From contig NC_091047.1 in assembly GCF_963966145.1 (NCBI RefSeq), positions 22,630,001 through 22,694,000 on the forward strand: DNA of 64,000 nucleotides, in the 5' to 3' direction. Each line of letters opens with the position of its first letter. The first letter of the stretch is position 1. The notes under the pieces are model-generated. The model saw only the letters and a list, made by a program, of their open reading frames with translations. It was not told where the DNA came from and searched no databases. The translations under genes and the position numbers were made by a program. This stretch comes from Tenebrio molitor (taxonomy: Eukaryota > Arthropoda > Insecta > Coleoptera > Tenebrionidae). Positions 46,299 through 56,845 of the stretch are shown piece by piece.

Positions 46299-48689
46299 TT
46301 ATAATACAAAAATTTCCGATAATATTGCGGAATCTGGAAAAGTGCCCCGAATGCTTGCAGCGTTTCCACGTTGAATGGCAAGGGAAATCCTCTCGAAAAG
46401 GAATTTCTTTGATTTTGAATCGCCTGATTCCGCGATAAGTCGGTTTCCGATGACATTAATGAAATCGATGGCTTCTTTGCACCAAGGGCCTAAGGTTTCA
46501 AATGCTAAACCTTTAAACACGTAGTTTGACGAAATGATTGAACTATATTTGCTATGTTTGCGTTTGCAAGCCATTTCAGCGGCAGAACCTGAGACTTCAG
46601 ATGATTTCAATACGTAACTGTCTGCAAGTGTATCTACAACAGTGACGTCCCAAACCAAAGGTTGACCTTTAATCCACGGTACTAAAGTCATCCCATCTGG
46701 GCGTTTTCCGTCATCCCGAGACAGTCCGTTTGGTTCTAAAGTTGAATTCACATGAATTGAAGTTAAAGACCGATTGATAATGGAATTAATTTCAGTGTGT
46801 CTTGAAAATCTACCACTGCTTTTGAAACAACTTAGACCGTGGGTGCCAATTTCGTCAACTTTCGCATTGCATTTGCAAATATGAGGTGTACAAAGATTAC
46901 AACCCAATCTTAAACCAATACAAACTTGGAAGGACGTGTTATCTAAAAGAGTACCAATATTAGGAGAAGGTATTGCATGTAACCAAGATCCTGATTCTCT
47001 GCATTGCAAAGCTTTAAAACGAGCCAAGTCTCTAGGTGAATTAAAGATTAAGTCATTGGCAATTATTCCTTTGATATTAATATTATCCCAATTCTTCTGA
47101 AATTGTGGAATTGTTGGTATTTCGTTCTCATTTGCTACACCCCAGGCTGCTAAAGCTTCATCATAATGGTGAATATTAAGCTCATTATCCTTTGAGTTTA
47201 GTAATAAAGAAACAAGCTTTTTAACCCCATTAATTGAAGATAGGAAAGCAGGGAGGCAAATATCGGAAATGCGACGAATTCCCAGACCACCAAATCTAAT
47301 CGGTAAAGTGGACTGACGCCATTGTAAATCAGTTAAACGTAAATTAAGTATTCTCTCTAAACAAGACTTTAAAGAAGAATCAATTGAATTAACATAATTA
47401 GAAAATTTCCAAAATGGAGTTGTTCTTAATAAAAAATTAAATTTTGGTATGAAAAGACAGTTTTTGATTAAAGTATAAGCCACGTGTCTGTTAAGGAGTT
47501 CAGCTTTGTTTAAAAGATTTTCAACTGTAATTATAGTTTTTTCGACGGTGTTTTTGAAACCTTGGTCAAAGATTGGAGAGCCTAAAAGAGATAAACTTTC
47601 TCGGTCACAGATTTTAATGCCTGGTGCTAAATTTTGAAATTCCTTTATGACTTTTAAATCTGTGTCTCCAGAACAGCAAAAGATCTCGCATTTGTTAAAG
47701 TTTAATTCAAGGCCAATTTCCTGAGATAAATTTATAACTTTCTTAAAGTCGGATAAAACTACTTCTGGGTAATCAGCTAAGGTTCCATCATCTAAATACC
47801 ATATATTCATTTGAGAATCCAAAGATAAAATAATTGGTTGAATGGCAAGACTAAAAATCATGGGACCGCAGGGATCTCCTTGCTGAGCTCCAACAGAAGA
47901 AGAAATTAAATGATTACCGAAAAATAAAGTTGAAGGATTTCTATAGCATTGATAAAGATAAGGGTACAGAAGTGGGGTATGACATTGGACTTCTTTCAGA
48001 ATACAATCCCGTTCGACTGAGTTAAAGGCATTTTTGAAATCTAATTTAAGAAGAACTTTGCCACGGTTTTGATCGTTATTAACAAAGGTTCGTGTGGTAT
48101 GAATTGCTGCTTCGCATCCTAGTTTAGTTGCAACTCCAAGTTGGTGTGGAGATAAATACGAATTTACAATATTTCGACTTTGAAAACAGGCTAGCTTTGA
48201 GGTCAATCTTCGCAAACAGTTTCCGATAGCGATCGGTCTAATTCCTCCATCTTTTTTGTTAAGGGCACATAAAGACGCGCCATACAATAAATGGCAGATT
48301 TCTGAAGGAAGTTGCCCAGATAATAAAAAATTGCACAGTTTGGTTAAAGCTCTTAGTGCCTTCTGACCTGCTTCACCCGCTGACAAAGATATGATATCTT
48401 TCAAGTATTGTGGTCTCATGCCATCTAAACCTGGTGAAGAACCGGCAGGAAATGAATTGATAGCTTCTCGAACGTTTTGCTCATTGACTATTAAACTAAT
48501 GTCTCCTGGTTTGAAAGGGTCTGGGAAAAAAAGTTCGCGAGATGGTGAAGGATGTTTTTTTTTAAGTTCTTCAGCAACATCTTCGTTGAATGAAGCTAAT
48601 GAGTCATCCGAGGACAATAATTTAACAGCTCCTCTGATATCAAAATCGGCTACTTTTGCTTCTACTTTCTTAGCTAATGAAAATAAACT
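46299..48689 (-). CDS. Reverse transcriptase with C-terminal Cys/His and restriction-like endonuclease domains (partial 5')
   Basis: Uninterrupted frame; numbering here is from a TTG at 48617 (772 residues), but it stays open upstream to a TAA at 48690-48692 and there is no ATG. A possible splice acceptor, TTTTCATTAG|CTAAG, lies at about 48674, so an upstream exon is likely. RT: fingers about 45-190, motif A KLDFKNAFN (D193), motif B GAQQGDP (243-249), motif C YLDDG (274-278). After a thumb come CxxC (573/576), CxC (581/583), H593 and C597, then RPD (639-641), WDVT (D657) and KHSKY (687-691). PD-x15-D with a following K...KY is the restriction-like endonuclease pattern of R2-group elements. 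The expected role is nicking DNA and priming reverse transcription. All catalytic acids are intact, suggesting a recent or active copy. YLDD differs from the usual YADD of R2/R4. Confidence 0.85.
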   Translation of the reverse strand, partial: SLFSLAKKVEAKVADFDIRGAVKLLSSDDSLASFNEDVAEELKKKHPSPSRELFFPDPFKPGDISLIVNEQNVREAINSFPAGSSPGLDGMRPQYLKDIISLSAGEAGQKALRALTKLCNFLLSGQLPSEICHLLYGASLCALNKKDGGIRPIAIGNCLRRLTSKLACFQSRNIVNSYLSPHQLGVATKLGCEAAIHTTRTFVNNDQNRGKVLLKLDFKNAFNSVERDCILKEVQCHTPLLYPYLYQCYRNPSTLFFGNHLISSSVGAQQGDPCGPMIFSLAIQPIILSLDSQMNIWYLDDGTLADYPEVVLSDFKKVINLSQEIGLELNFNKCEIFCCSGDTDLKVIKEFQNLAPGIKICDRESLSLLGSPIFDQGFKNTVEKTIITVENLLNKAELLNRHVAYTLIKNCLFIPKFNFLLRTTPFWKFSNYVNSIDSSLKSCLERILNLRLTDLQWRQSTLPIRFGGLGIRRISDICLPAFLSSINGVKKLVSLLLNSKDNELNIHHYDEALAAWGVANENEIPTIPQFQKNWDNINIKGIIANDLIFNSPRDLARFKALQCRESGSWLHAIPSPNIGTLLDNTSFQVCIGLRLGCNLCTPHICKCNAKVDEIGTHGLSCFKSSGRFSRHTEINSIINRSLTSIHVNSTLEPNGLSRDDGKRPDGMTLVPWIKGQPLVWDVTVVDTLADSYVLKSSEVSGSAAEMACKRKHSKYSSIISSNYVFKGLAFETLGPWCKEAIDFINVIGNRLIAESGDSKSKKFLFERISLAIQRGNAASIRGTFPDSAILSEIFVL

Positions 48690-48941
48690 TTATTTGTCGT
48701 GATTTTTGTTTAATTTTTTTTCTCCAATTTCGTGTTGTGAAATAAAATGAACAATAATGAAATTGTGGATATGTTGCAAGCATATTTCGGAAATAATAGA
48801 AATTACTACTTGCAGAGAAACGCCACCTGAAAGCCTTCTCAATGCCACGCGAAGTGCCTCGAACAAAATGGTGCTCAATTTGAACAGATCAGTTGAAAAA
48901 AAAAATTGTTGTTTTTATTGTTTGTATTACTTAATAAATAT

Positions 48942-49295
48942 TGTTTCCATGACTACAAAAATGTCTTCATAAGTAATTATTCATAGCCTGTTACGAATAA
49001 AGTTCTACTTATTCCTATTAGAATTAGAAATTAGAATGAGCTTTAAATATACAGGGTGTGCCATATTTACAAACTCAGAAAAACATAATGAATCTAACTG
49101 TAGCAAAAAAATCGTATGTTGCCATTAAAAAAAATAAAGTTGGCCCTTGACCCTTGCAAGGGAGGGTTGCTAAGGGCAACATTTTATATTCAGTTTATAG
49201 TACTTTTTAAACCCTTTAATTTGATGCATCACTCGTTGAAATCGGATGTCAAATAAGAAAGAAATAAGCTGGGGCGTTTTTTTGTGATCACTCTG
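48942..49295 (-). repeat. Right terminal inverted repeat of the RT element
   Basis: Complementary to 45851-46221 with scattered substitutions and short indels. It ends CTCTG|TATA. The inner end (TTTCCATGACTAC) lies about 250 bp upstream of the open RT frame. The gap could hold a short 5' exon and the promoter. Confidence 0.85.
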
Positions 49296-51551
49296 TATAA
49301 GGCCCTTATGAACGTGTATCAAACGTTATTTTTTATTACACCTGGATTACAATCAGAAAATTATAACAAAAAAAGTAAATTCAAATAATACCTTTTCCGA
49401 GGTAATCTGTGTCATTAATCGTTGATATAGAAATAGTCGTTGCTATCGTAAATCGTGTATCAATGTCTATTTATCATTGTTCAAAATGTACGTGAATTTG
49501 TTGTTACCTAAGCAACCCTTCTAAAGCGTTAGTGTTTTAAAGGCCCTTTTTCGCACACATTTTAGTGTCAAAAACAGGGATTATGATTCAGGTATAATAA
49601 AATTAACTATTTTTACTTTTCCTTCAAATGTAGCTGTCTAGAAACACAGCAACAAATAACCATTATTCATGGTATTTTTTCTAATACCAGGAAAATTATC
49701 AAAAAAATAAATTCTCCACTATCGTTCTGGAAAATTATTGACCACCTTTTATCAAACCGAAAACGTATCTCAGGTTCATGCATGCACGATAAATGATTTT
49801 CCGCATGGTGACGTAGCTTTACAATTTGTCTGTGGATTTTTTATATGCAACTTTTTTTTCATATACAGGTGTCCCCAAAAAATAAGACGAGTTCATAAAT
49901 CCCTTATTTATCGAAGGATTTTAATTATTTATACCTATACCACATTAAATTGTTGTGAAGAGGCGAAGGGACCCACTAAATTCACGTATAGCCTCAAGGG
50001 CTTCAAGGCTAAACTGTCAAAATATTTTTTTTCAAATGGGAACACATACTTCTTTTTAGCAATTGTGATATATATTTTTATTCTGAAAACAACAATGTAT
50101 CACAAATATACACTTGTATACCAAAAATATCGTGCGTTCATTTAAATTTATCTGCAAAGTTGGCGTTGGAGAGTCGATTGAGAACGCACCACTTGTGTAA
50201 AAGCGTAGATTTAAACAGCTGATCTGTGATCCTTTATCCGTATAGTACGTTCACAATCGAGTCTTCAACGCCTACTTTGAGGATAAATTTAAATAAATGC
50301 ACGATACAAAGACTGAAAACTTACTAATTTTGATGCACATTGGATTAGCTGTGTTGAAAATATGCGCAATTTTGCACATAGTGGGTCTCTAAGTAAAAAT
50401 TTGAGAGTCTTCGTCTTTGTCTTTATTTTCGTATTGTACACTATTTTTATTAATAACCAGTTGTTTAGCAAAACTAATATGAACAAAACGCATTTGTGTT
50501 TAACAATAAACAATAAACCTCATTATAACTGAAGCTAAGAAAGCGTCTTTTTCAAAACTATGTTTTCTAAAATGGCTGCCATAACATCTCATCTACTTAA
50601 CCTGTTGACTTTAAATTTGGTGTGGTGGTACTAGAATTAAAAAAAAATGTTCGTTTTTATAATTTTTTGACACCTGAAATTAAAAAATAAATAAAAATAA
50701 AAAATGAATATATTATTTTCAAAATGCTCCCGATCACTTAATTTTCCAGGTTTTTTAAAATTTTTGAAACCGCCTACAAACAAAAGTATTCCTTTCTTTT
50801 ATTGAGATGACGAAAACTGCTGAAATCATAGCAGCCTTGGGCTTGGGAACTTCTTTTTTTAATCGCTGAAGCTGAACTGCTTGAAAACTGTTTGAAAAAA
50901 ATTTCTGCCTCATATCAAAACGTTAATTTGAGAGTCAAAAGATATAGTTTTATTTATTCCCAAAAACCATAAAATATCTTATTTTTGACTCGAATACTCG
51001 TTTGAAGATAATATTATTGTTGGACATGTATTCGTAAAATTTTGATTCGAGTGTTCGACGTTTTCAGTTTTCATTTACAGATTTTTCACTGGTTATCGCT
51101 CCATCTTCGCGTAGATATTTCCAAGGTCACAGCCCATGAGAGAATTCAACCCCTCTACCTGCCTTCGGACGCCTGGCCGAACCACCCAACAATTGTTCTT
51201 GAAGGGCTTCTAGACATTTTCGTTTTTTCCTTCTTTCCTTGATTGATCAATTCTTATGCAAGAAATAAAAGTGTAAATGTATTTCTAAATAATGAAGAAC
51301 ATAACAGAAGTGAAATAATAGAGAAAATATAATCAAGGAAAAACTAATGGAACAAAAACTGCAATTGATCAGATGTAAGAATCTAATCAGGGAAAGATTG
51401 CAACGGAAGAACTGCTGTTTGTCAATATTTATCTAATGGTGAACGTATCACCTATTCGATAGAAAAGAACGGAAAGATTCATTAACAACGGATACAGATT
51501 AGAAGTATGTATTTTTACGTTAGAATTTTCCCACTACTCCTCACATCACCC
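49296..51551. other. AT-rich spacer with one MITE
   Basis: Apart from the MITE at 50130-50306, I see a lone terminus-like TATACAGGTGTCCCCAAAA at 49863 without a partner, and at 51140-51207 (minus) a short ATG-initiated stretch, MSRSPSRTIVGWFGQASEGR, next to a donor-like CAG|GTAGAG. Neither is strong enough to call. Confidence 0.4.
50130..50306. mobile_element. MITE, CGGGTGTTCA family, copy 2
   Basis: Inner TIR words match copy 3: TTCATTTAAATTTATC, AAAGTTGGCGTTG and GAGTCGATTG on the left; CAATCGAGTCTTCAACGCCT and ACTTTGAGGATAAATTTAA on the right. The outermost bases are altered to CGTGCGTTCA and TGCACGAT, and the middle is unrelated to the other copies. Confidence 0.75.
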
Positions 51552-51647
51552 GTATATAAAAGATGACAACATGCTGGCTACTCGGGGAATACCTAAACAA
51601 TTCGTTCACATATAACAGTGCTGTACAAATGTTTAATAAACTCTGGT
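51552..51647 (+). promoter_or_regulatory. Candidate promoter and non-coding first exon of the asparaginase gene
   Basis: TATATAAAAG at 51552-51561 is a good TATA box, and a strong donor CTCTGGT|GTAAGT follows at 51647/51648. The asparaginase start codon lies just after a clear acceptor (TTATTTTCAG at 52221-52230), so a 5' UTR exon upstream is required. This pair is the best candidate in the preceding 700 bp. Transcription start and exon limits are inference. Confidence 0.35.
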
Positions 51648-52261
51648 GTAAGTTTGAAAGTGTTTAATTTTGTAAGTAATGGCCCAAAACATCGAAAATA
51701 AAAAAAAATAATACAGTTCCGCGAAAAAATGTTGCCAAAATTACACCATAACAAACAAGACTCTTCTCAAAATTATTTGACAATTCGACCACCATTTGTC
51801 GAAAAAGATTGTATATTGTATAAATTGATTAAATTTTCTACATATATATTTCTATATATTAAAATCATTATTAAACTATTACAATTTTTCCTCTTGATTA
51901 TTTTTACTTTCGATATAGCACATACACTTGATCCAGTTCATGGTTTTCCCAGTAGTGACTCAGTCCAATTGGGAATAATAGAAACATTATCATATTAAAA
52001 CTGCGTAAGATAAACTAATCTATATTTCGCTTGATAAGTACATAATTTACTTATTTTTTAGGTAAGAATTAACTAAAATTTCTAACCATTACACGACTGC
52101 AGTTGCACGACACAGTTAGACACATCAAAACAATAAATGTACTCGTTTCTTAGTTTTGCGTCACAAATTTATAGGACAATTAATAATCACTTTAAATAAA
52201 TTGCATTTTAATAAATTATTTTATTTTCAGATATATCTACCTCCAGCACTTTTAGCGTTGA

Positions 52262-55092
52262 ATGTTTCAAGTTAAGTCAATAAAAATTGACATCTTCGAA
52301 ATGGGCAAAATATCACGCAGTGAAGAAATTGTCAAGAAACAAGTTTTGGTGCTATATGTCGGAGGAACCATTGGGATGAAGAAAAATGACGATGGAGGTG
52401 AGTATTTTTTCATTATTAGTTTCGAATTAATTTCAAAATTTTATTAGTATCTAATTTATTAAATTTCTTGTAAATTTAATTTTAATTATGGTTATAAAAT
52501 ATCTAATTATGTATTTAATAAATAAAAAAAAAAAACTATTCTCAATTACTTGCAATTCATTACGTTAGAATACTACAGTTGGAAACTCTTTTGGGATTTT
52601 AAAAATAACTCAACATTTTCAACCTTATCCAACTTTATAGTTATTATTATTTCATTTACTATCCTTATAGTTTTAGGTCTTTTAACTTTATTACTCTCAT
52701 TTTGCAATTTTTCTAACATCAGAATTTGGTAAAACATATAAAATTTGATTTTCTGTAATTTTACTTTGTTTTCAGTCTATGTGCCAGTACCTCATATATT
52801 TTACGATCAACTAAAAAGCCTTCCCGAAATGCACGATTCAGGTCTAGCCTCTAAATATTTTCCAGATCTTGCAGACAACCAACTAGTTTTGCCGTAAGAA
52901 AATTTGACTGAATATATCGGGTGTTCATTTAAATTTATCCTCAAAGTTAGCGTTGAAGAGTCGATTGTGAACGCACCACTCGTGAGTCTGCAGAGTAAAA
53001 CCACAAACAACCCAAAAAGTGAGGCGTTCACAATCGACTCTTCAACGCCTACTTTGAGGATAAATTTAACTGAACACCCGATGTAAATTAATATTAACAT
53101 GGAAACATGTTTATTCTTTCAGACAATTTGAAAACAATGTCATTTTATACCAACTGGTAGAATATGATCCGCTCTTGGATTCCAGCAATCTCACGATGAG
53201 CGACTGGATCAAAATGGCAAACGACATAAAAGTAAGGCTAAAAAAATGTTTACTGACAACTACTTCACTATTTTTTATTAAGGCAAACTACAACGACTTC
53301 AACGGCATTGTGATTCTCCACGGAACAGACACTCTGGCTTACACTTCTTCTGTTTTGTCATTTATGATAAAAGGCCTCCAAAAACCTGTCATTGTGACTG
53401 GGGCACAAGTAAGTGAAAAAGTTTAGACACCAAAACAAATCATAAAGCAAAAATTAAAATTTCCGCTTGTTTGGTGTCGTAGATTTCGATTTTTGAAATC
53501 CGGAGCGATGCCATCAACAACATTCAAAACTCGTTGATCTTGGCCGGCTGTTATCAAATCCCGGAGATTTGTGCTTTCTTTGACCACAAGTTATTGAGAG
53601 GTAACAGAACGACGAAAGTGCGTCTGACAAAATTTAATGCATATAGATCGCCAAACTATGGTCCCTTGGCAAACGCAGAAACCGCAATCGAATGTAAGCC
53701 TTACTAAACATTACATTATCATTAGTAATATCTTCAGTGCATGACAAATTATCGACAATTTGACATGCCCAAGGGATATTAGGAGGACTATTTCCCGAAC
53801 AATATTTACCCCAATATGTTATTTTTATGAAAAAGTAGCGAGCAAAAATAAAAGTCGGTATTTGGACACAACGTTTTTTATTAAGAAGAATTATCGGAAA
53901 ATGCACTCATGCAAATTATCGCCTAATTTGGCTCTGATTGGATGATTTTTGAAAATTTAAGCGATTTGATTGGCTTAAATATTGTGAGGGAAACACCTAG
54001 TCAATTGTAATACGACGAGTAGTCAATGTTATGCCGATTTTTTTTTTTGTGGTGGTGTTACGAATGTCAACGGCGCTGGGATATGAATTTGACGAGTGCG
54101 TTAGCACGAGTCGAATTCGAAAGGACTATATAATGAATCAAATTCCTCAAATTTCTTCCAGTTTTTCAACACTTCAACTTGTTAGAAAATAATATTTTTG
54201 TGTTCGTTTTTCGCTGCAAAAAATTTTTTTAATAAAGATTTTCATTTGTTTAAAATATTCACTTCGATTACTAGTCCAATAGTCGCTGATATTTGTACTA
54301 GTCCAATATCCGCTGCAATTCTTTTGTAACCATGGAAATCACTAAAATTAAGTTTGTTTCATTGGTTGATAAACATTAAGTGACAGATGCATTAAATAGC
54401 CAAATGAATTAATAAATAACCCTAAATTTGTGCAGTGAAGGATGGAAACATCATGAAACCTGACCCCGCTGTACCTTTTGAAGTTACCACCACCTTAAAC
54501 TCCAACGTTCGTGTGATAACTTTTTTCCCTACGATAACACCTTCCATGGTAAGTTGACCGGTTGGGTTTAACTGTTCTCACAATATGCACATTTGAAGTT
54601 GGAAAGTGTTTTGCAAGAACCAACAGCCGGTGTTGTCATACAAAGCTACGGTGCTGGAAACATCCCTTCCAATCAGCCAGAATTGATTGATGCTCTCAAG
54701 AAAGCTGTGGCAAGAAATGTTTTGATAGTGAACATTACCGTATGCCTTCAGGGATCGGTTGTGAGCATTTACGACACAGGAAAGGTCAGGGGGTAGACGT
54801 CAACTTTGAAGAATCAATATTGCATTTATGATTTCGCAGGTGCTGGCGGACATCGGAGTAATTTCCGGTCGCGATATGACTCTGGAGGCTGCCCTAACCA
54901 AATTGTGCGTCGTCCTGGGTTACCCTGATTTATCACACGACCAACGAGTAGAAGTTAGTTGCTCAATTATCCTTCCCATACTTTACATTTACATTTCTCC
55001 ATTTTTAGCTGTTGAAGCAAAATATGCGAGGCGAACTGACTCCACTTGATGTTACGGACGATAATAATAATAATAATAACAATAATTTGTAG
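52262..55092 (+). CDS. Type I L-asparaginase (AnsA/ASPG-type), nine coding exons
   Basis: Joined exons: 52262-52397, 52776-52893, 53123-53231, 53283-53408, 53483-53693, 54436-54548, 54599-54784, 54840-54953, 55009-55092; total 1197 nt, 398 residues, in frame throughout. It hydrolyses L-asparagine to aspartate and ammonia, probably in the cytosol (no signal peptide). Catalytic words: YVGGTIGM (T36), HGTDT (T136, D137), RGNRTTK (K208), plus EYDPLLDSSN, VIVTGAQ and QSYGAGN. An in-frame TGA directly precedes the first ATG; M14 is an alternative start. It ends after MRGELTP, where the catalytic domain of the animal family ends, so the ankyrin repeats of human ASPG are absent; the tail is eight Asn encoded by an AAT repeat. 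Weakest junctions: acceptor before 54599 (TTTGAAG) and donor after 54784 (GTCAGG). ATTAAA at 55233 may signal polyadenylation. The exon model is mine. Confidence 0.9.
52914..53084. mobile_element. MITE, CGGGTGTTCA family, copy 3, in asparaginase intron 2
   Basis: ATCGGGTGTTCATTTAAATT to its complement AATTTAACTGAACACCCGAT, with long well-matched inner arms (GTTGAAGAGTCGATTGTGAA, GCG). It fills most of the 229-bp intron between coding exons 2 and 3. Best preserved of the three copies. Confidence 0.85.
54085..54118. repeat. Hairpin in asparaginase intron 5, CGAGTGCGTTAGCACGAG core
   Basis: GAATTTGACGAGTGC pairs with GCACGAGTCGAATTC around TTA. It sits in the only long intron (53694-54435, 742 bp) of the gene, which therefore probably contains a repeat insertion. 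Confidence 0.6.
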
Positions 55093-55790
55093 AACACTGG
55101 TTTTCAAATTTTCTTCGAATCGCGGCGCACCATAAACACATTTTTGGCGCATTTCGTAACAATTCATAATACAAAATAGTCATTGAGAATTTAATTAACT
55201 TTGCATAAATAGGTTAGAAGAATTATTTTTTCATTAAAACATTACTTGAGTTACATAGAGAATTCATAATTTAAACTTTAATTTTATAACATTTAAATCG
55301 AAATAGGTGCAAAAGAAGTTGAGTAATGTTTTTGTTTTTTATACACCGAACTTTGAAGGTAAATTTTGTTTTTAAAATTGACTTTGCATTGAAGATGGTA
55401 AAAAGCATTCTGCAGTAGGTATTCACTATACTCCTGGAAACATTTTTTTTTATTCCTAGTTGCTTATCGATTATGCTTTAATTTGCTTTAATGTGTTTTA
55501 TGTATTTTAACACAAAATTAATGTCATTCCTACACCAAAGAATCAAAAAACAAACTACATGATATTAATCCTTTAATAACTATATCAATATTCTCATATT
55601 GATTCATGGTCTACCTCATATTAACAAATTTATTATAGAATTCTAACTGATATAATAAACCCTATGCTTGCATGATATTTGACTTTGTTTTTCCTTATTT
55701 TAAAAATACGTAGTGTGTTAATCTAGTGACCTTAAAACTAATGGGTTATTTATTGTAGTTTTTTTTTACCAAAAAAATATCATCAGTATA
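55093..55790. other. 3' flank of the asparaginase gene, no gene seen
   Basis: AT-rich. It probably holds the 3' UTR in its first 150 bp (ATTAAA at 55233-55238). No other feature. Confidence 0.45.
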
Positions 55791-55974
55791 CCTGGGCGGT
55801 CCCATAATGAATTAGCCACAGTTAAAATTATAGTGGCATATACGTTAAACTTTTATTTGTTTTTGCCTAAACTTTAATGTTTCTCCATGCTTTAGTTGGC
55901 AAGTTATAAATGTTGAAAGAATAGGTCGTTGTCAATTTCTTCAAAATACAAAAAATTGAGTACCGCAGAGTAGT

Positions 55975-56722
55975 AAAGTTTTGTCCAAAGAGGGTCAATC
56001 CCCGGCCGAAATGAAAAAACGTCGACAATGTGTACGGCGATTCTGCCTCTTCATATACCACGCTAAAAAACTGGGTCAAATAATTTCGGCCTCGCAGAAA
56101 ATCGGTTGAAGATGTGCAAAATGCCAAAAGGTTAGACCTTTTCAAAAGTACTGTGCATCGTGCTCTCCATGATCATCAATTAGTGCAAGATGGGTCCCAA
56201 AATTTCGTTCCGCCGTTCAGAAGCAGGAACCTGTGTAATGTGCTAATGCATTTTTAGAGCACTGCAGCGGCAAAGAAACAAAATTAATCGATTCCATTGT
56301 TGCGGAAGACGAAACAATGGTGCTTTATTATGATCTTAAAAGGAAACAGGAATCCATGGAGTGGCGCTATACCTAAGGGTGAGTCACCCGTAAGAACGGC
56401 AAAGGTGTCAAAATCGACTCAAAAAATTATGGCTACAATCTTTTGGGACAACGGGACGTATTATGCTTCCTTGCTGCATAGGTTACGAGAAGAAATTAAA
56501 GCGAAACGACAAAGGAAACTTGCCCGTGGCGTGCTGCTGTTGCAAGGCAATGCTCCTGTCCACACAGTGGCAATTGCAAAAGGTGCTGTGCGAAACTGCG
56601 ATTTCACAGAAATTAACCATCTACCTTATAGTCCCGATATGGCCCCATGTGACTATTTTTTATTTCCAGTTTTCAAAAAAGACCTTCGCGGGAGAAAATT
56701 TAAGACCGATGATGAGTTGTAG
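55975..56722 (+). pseudogene. Mariner transposase, inactive
   Basis: N-terminal debris (QSPAEMKK, then RRKSVEDVQNAKRL and STVHRALHDHQL in shifting frames, 55995-56200) is followed by a DE(T) block near 56305 (VAEDETMVLYYDLK). The long frame 56297-56722 then carries QKIMATIFWDN, a deletion of about 15 residues, LLHRLREEIKAKRQRKLARG, VLLLQGNAPVH and YSPDMAPCDYFLFP. In active mariners the second block is DNAPxH; here the catalytic Asp is Gly. The third acid, in SPD, is present (D34D type). It ends FKTDDEL-stop at 56720-56722. Frameshifts, the deletion and the lost Asp make it dead. Confidence 0.85.
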
Positions 56723-56845
56723 TCCGGTGTTTTGGACCATTTTAGGGGAAACCTCCACAGTATTTTCTTAAGGGTTTACAATTGTTAATTAATCGTTGTG
56801 AAAAGTGTATTACAGTCGAGGGAGATTATATTGAAAAATAGTATA

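Larger units (their letters stand above)
45851..49295 (-). mobile_element. TIR-bounded reverse-transcriptase element, ~3.45 kb
   Basis: The ends are CAGAGTGATCACAAAAAAAC and its reverse complement, each directly flanked by TATA (45847-45850 and 49296-49299). The inverted similarity continues for about 370 bp on each side and stops close to the two ends of a single large minus-strand frame, so the frame fills the interior. Canonical R2/R4-type retroelements have no TIRs, and known TIR transposons do not normally encode an RT. The tight fit argues that arms and frame form one unit, but insertion of a retroelement between the arms of an older fold-back element remains possible. Confidence 0.7.

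Noticed and set aside
46299..48617. Calling the RT frame an ordinary R2 element
   Set aside because: No 28S rDNA target flanks it, the motif C differs, and long TIRs bound it.
49863..49883. TATACAGGTGTCCCC as a MITE end
   Set aside because: No inverted partner is visible between 49.9 and 51.5 kb.
51140..51210. MSRSPSRTIVGWFGQASEGR as a small exon on the minus strand
   Set aside because: Only twenty codons, no partner exon and no family match; too weak to annotate.
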